DNA of 7,808 bases from Phycisphaerales bacterium. GTDB lineage: Bacteria > Planctomycetota > Phycisphaerae > Phycisphaerales > SM1A02. Each line of letters opens with the position of its first letter. Within the stretch, counting starts at the first letter, position 1. The notes below the pieces were generated by a model, which saw nothing but the letters and a program-made list of their open reading frames with translations, searched no databases and was not told the origin of the DNA. This document shows positions 5,780 to 7,808 of the stretch, one piece after another. Location: positions 1-7,808 of the forward strand of contig SLDM01000111.1 of the NCBI GenBank assembly GCA_007125255.1, given 5' to 3'. Position numbers and translations under genes: made by a program.

Positions 5780-7808
5780 TTACTGATCCTGGTTGACGTC
5801 GACCCCCGCGAGGCCCGACTTGTCCGAACTGCCCGCGGATTGCGCGAGATCGAACTTCACGGCCGGCCAGGTCCACGCCGACCAGAAGCAGCCGGTGGAG
5901 AGTCGGTCCAGCATGTCCTCGTGGACCTGAACCGGATCGATCATGACGAACTGGGCCGCGCCCTGGGGCGGCGCCGCTTCTTCGCGTGAGCCCTTGCCCT
6001 TCGGTTCGGATTTTCCCGGCCCCTGAAAGTCGATGCCGGTCCGGGGCGAGGAGCTCGCGAGGTTCTTTGAGTCGTTCTTCACACTCGCGCCGGTGTTCGC
6101 GCCGAAGGACTTCGCATCCCCGCCCTGCGGCCGGCGGGGATCGTTCATGAACGGAGCCATGCTCTGCTCACTTCGATCCGGCGTCGGAACTTCTTCCGGA
6201 ACCTCGTCCCGCGTCATCGTGCCGAGCTGGCGGCGCACCGCTCGCTCCATGATGCCGCGCTCGTGGGCACGTTCACGCACCCCGGTGACCTGCTGGCGGA
6301 GGCGGATCATCTCCGGCTGCTGGGCCTTCATCCGCAGCGAGTTGTTGATGTAGTAGTGGGCCATCTTCAGATCGCCGCGGTTGTACGCGTCGATCGCCAT
6401 CTGGTTGTAGTTGGCCGTCACCTTGTCCCGGCTGAAGGGCAACAGCCCCGCGCGGGCACCGACCTGGGCGGACTCGACGTACTCCAGAGAGTCGCGACCC
6501 ATCTCCCACAGCGACTCGTCGTTGAGGATCGTCGGCGTGATGAGGAAGATGATCTCGTTGCGACGGATGCGATCCTCCTGGCCGCGGAACGCCGCACCGA
6601 GGAGCGGAATGTCGCCCAGGAGCGGAACCTGCCGGCGGGTCTTCTGGATGTCCTCCTCAAAGAGACCGCCGAGCACCAGGGTCTGACCGTCCTTGACGCG
6701 GACGTTCGTGGTCAGTTCGTTCGTGAATTCGTCCGGAAGCGTATCGCCGTCACCGGTATCGCGCAGCGTAGCGAAGGAGACCTTCGGCTGCAGTTCCATC
6801 CGGATCATGCCGTTGCGGCTGATGAAGGGACGGAAGGAGAGCGACACACCCGTGTCGAGAAACTCGACGCGCTGCGTCACGGCCGTCTCGGTCGCGGTGG
6901 ATGAACGGTAGGCGACCTTCTCACCGACCAGCACTTCCGCCCGCTGACGGTTGAGGGCCATGATCTTCGGCCGGGCGAGAACGGTTGAGTCGGTCACCTC
7001 GTCGAGCACGCGCAGGAACACGCTGACGTTGTCCTGAATGATGCCCAGCTTGAGGCCGCCGCCCGACGTGGTGCGGCTGGTCAGCGCCCGGGCCCGACCG
7101 TCGACCGGCCGGTGGCCGGTGGTGTCCGTCGCGGGCGATCCGGCGCCGCTTTCGACCACGCCTTCCGGCTGACCCTTGGAAAAGAGGTCATCGACCGCAC
7201 TGAACGGGGTAAAGAAGTCGGTGAAGTCCACACTGCCGAGAATGCTGAAATCGATACCGAAAGCGTTGTCCTCGAAGAGGCGGGTGCGAAGCACGGTCGC
7301 TTCGACCAGCACCTGCTGCGGGGCGGTATCAAGATCCCCGAGCAACCGGCCGATCGCATCGAGGTTCTCGGGATAGTCGTTGACGACGATCTTCGCGCTG
7401 AAGGCGTAGCCGTCGGCGCCGCCGTCGTTGATATCGGGCTTGAATCCATCGATGACGTCGCCGCGATGGGAGAGTGCTCCATCATCGCTCAGCAGCGGCT
7501 CGACGAATTCGCGGGCATCGGAGGCGGAGAGGTACTCCAGCTCGAAGATGCGGCTTTCGGTGTGCCGCTGCGCACGCTCGATTTCCTCGAGTTCCGACTG
7601 CGTGTAGATGTAGATGAAGTTGCCTTCTTCGATGTAGCCGTAGCCGTTCACGCGGAGAATCGCGTCCAGCGCCTCGTAGAAGGTGACATCGTAGAGATTG
7701 GCAGTGACCGTTGCGGAAACGCTCTTGCTGGTGATGATGTTCTTCTGGCTCTGGATCGAGAGCATCTGAAGAACCTGGGCCAGATCAGTGTCCTGGACGG
7801 CGAGATCC
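5780..7808 (-). CDS. Secretin (PilQ/GspD family) with long C-terminal extension; N-terminus beyond window
   Basis: The frame is open from the right edge to the TAA at 5780, giving 675 residues without a start; the ATG at 7765 lies inside a conserved domain and is not the true start. Residues 1-70 form an N0/STN-like domain (NLYDVTFYEALDAILR). Residues 85-160 form one N1-like ring domain (KIVVNDYPENLDAIGRLL). The secretin core runs from about 164 (QVLVEATVL) to 429 and contains VLARPKIMALN, the DGQTLVLGGL segment, VPLLGDIPLLG and the terminal IIFLITPTIL strand. Secretins form the multimeric outer-membrane pore of type II secretion, type IV pilus and related machines. A single N1 is closer to PilQ than to GspD, which carries N0-N1-N2-N3. 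An insertion at about 205-235 is Gly/Ser/Thr-rich. After the barrel come about 246 extra residues: a TPR-like helical pair (464-506), a Pro/Gly/Ser-rich tail and an aromatic patch near 639-653. The secretin identity is firm; the machine type is not. Confidence 0.93.
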   Translation of the reverse strand, partial: DLAVQDTDLAQVLQMLSIQSQKNIITSKSVSATVTANLYDVTFYEALDAILRVNGYGYIEEGNFIYIYTQSELEEIERAQRHTESRIFELEYLSASDAREFVEPLLSDDGALSHRGDVIDGFKPDINDGGADGYAFSAKIVVNDYPENLDAIGRLLGDLDTAPQQVLVEATVLRTRLFEDNAFGIDFSILGSVDFTDFFTPFSAVDDLFSKGQPEGVVESGAGSPATDTTGHRPVDGRARALTSRTTSGGGLKLGIIQDNVSVFLRVLDEVTDSTVLARPKIMALNRQRAEVLVGEKVAYRSSTATETAVTQRVEFLDTGVSLSFRPFISRNGMIRMELQPKVSFATLRDTGDGDTLPDEFTNELTTNVRVKDGQTLVLGGLFEEDIQKTRRQVPLLGDIPLLGAAFRGQEDRIRRNEIIFLITPTILNDESLWEMGRDSLEYVESAQVGARAGLLPFSRDKVTANYNQMAIDAYNRGDLKMAHYYINNSLRMKAQQPEMIRLRQQVTGVRERAHERGIMERAVRRQLGTMTRDEVPEEVPTPDRSEQSMAPFMNDPRRPQGGDAKSFGANTGASVKNDSKNLASSSPRTGIDFQGPGKSEPKGKGSREEAAPPQGAAQFVMIDPVQVHEDMLDRLSTGCFWSAWTWPAVKFDLAQSAGSSDKSGLAGVDVNQDQ

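Overview
The window is GC-rich and every gene I can support lies on the minus strand, so transcription runs from high to low coordinates. The likely source is a diderm bacterium: it encodes an outer-membrane secretin, a lipoprotein with a clear lipobox and a GspE/PilB-type ATPase. Some family details recall Planctomycetota (perhaps Phycisphaerae): a stand-alone receiver ending in a KPFSPR segment, an HD-GYP protein with an unfamiliar N-terminal domain, and a solo STAS protein. That affiliation rests on memory and is only a weak inference.

Layout in transcription order. (1) A secretin (5780 to the right edge, N-terminus outside the window) has PilQ/GspD-like N-domains, a complete secretin core and an unusual C-terminal extension of about 246 residues. 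(2) A TPR-repeat lipoprotein (4488-5708) is a candidate pilotin or assembly factor. (3) A membrane PAS-histidine kinase (2966-4435) is followed after 10 bases by (4) a single-domain receiver protein (2539-2955). (5) A GAF/HD-GYP protein, a probable cyclic-di-GMP phosphodiesterase (872-2542), overlaps the receiver gene by a GTGA. (6) A STAS-domain protein (540-875) overlaps gene 5 by an ATGA. (7) The N-terminal part of a GspE/PilB/MshE-type assembly ATPase (left edge to 533) begins 6 bases after gene 6.

The tight spacing (gaps of 71, 52, 10, -4, -4 and 6 bases), consistent ribosome binding sites and absence of a visible terminator suggest one operon. It appears to be a type II secretion or type IV pilus-like envelope machine with a signalling cassette between its outer-membrane channel genes and its motor gene. 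The cassette holds a kinase, a receiver, a cyclic-di-GMP hydrolase and a partner-switching protein. A reasonable model is that the kinase-receiver pair and the STAS protein control the HD-GYP enzyme, and that cyclic-di-GMP or protein contacts control the motor. This is inference from gene order; nothing in the sequence proves it.

No RNA genes, insertion sequences, CRISPR arrays, integrase sites or terminators are visible. No gene-free stretch exceeds 71 bases.
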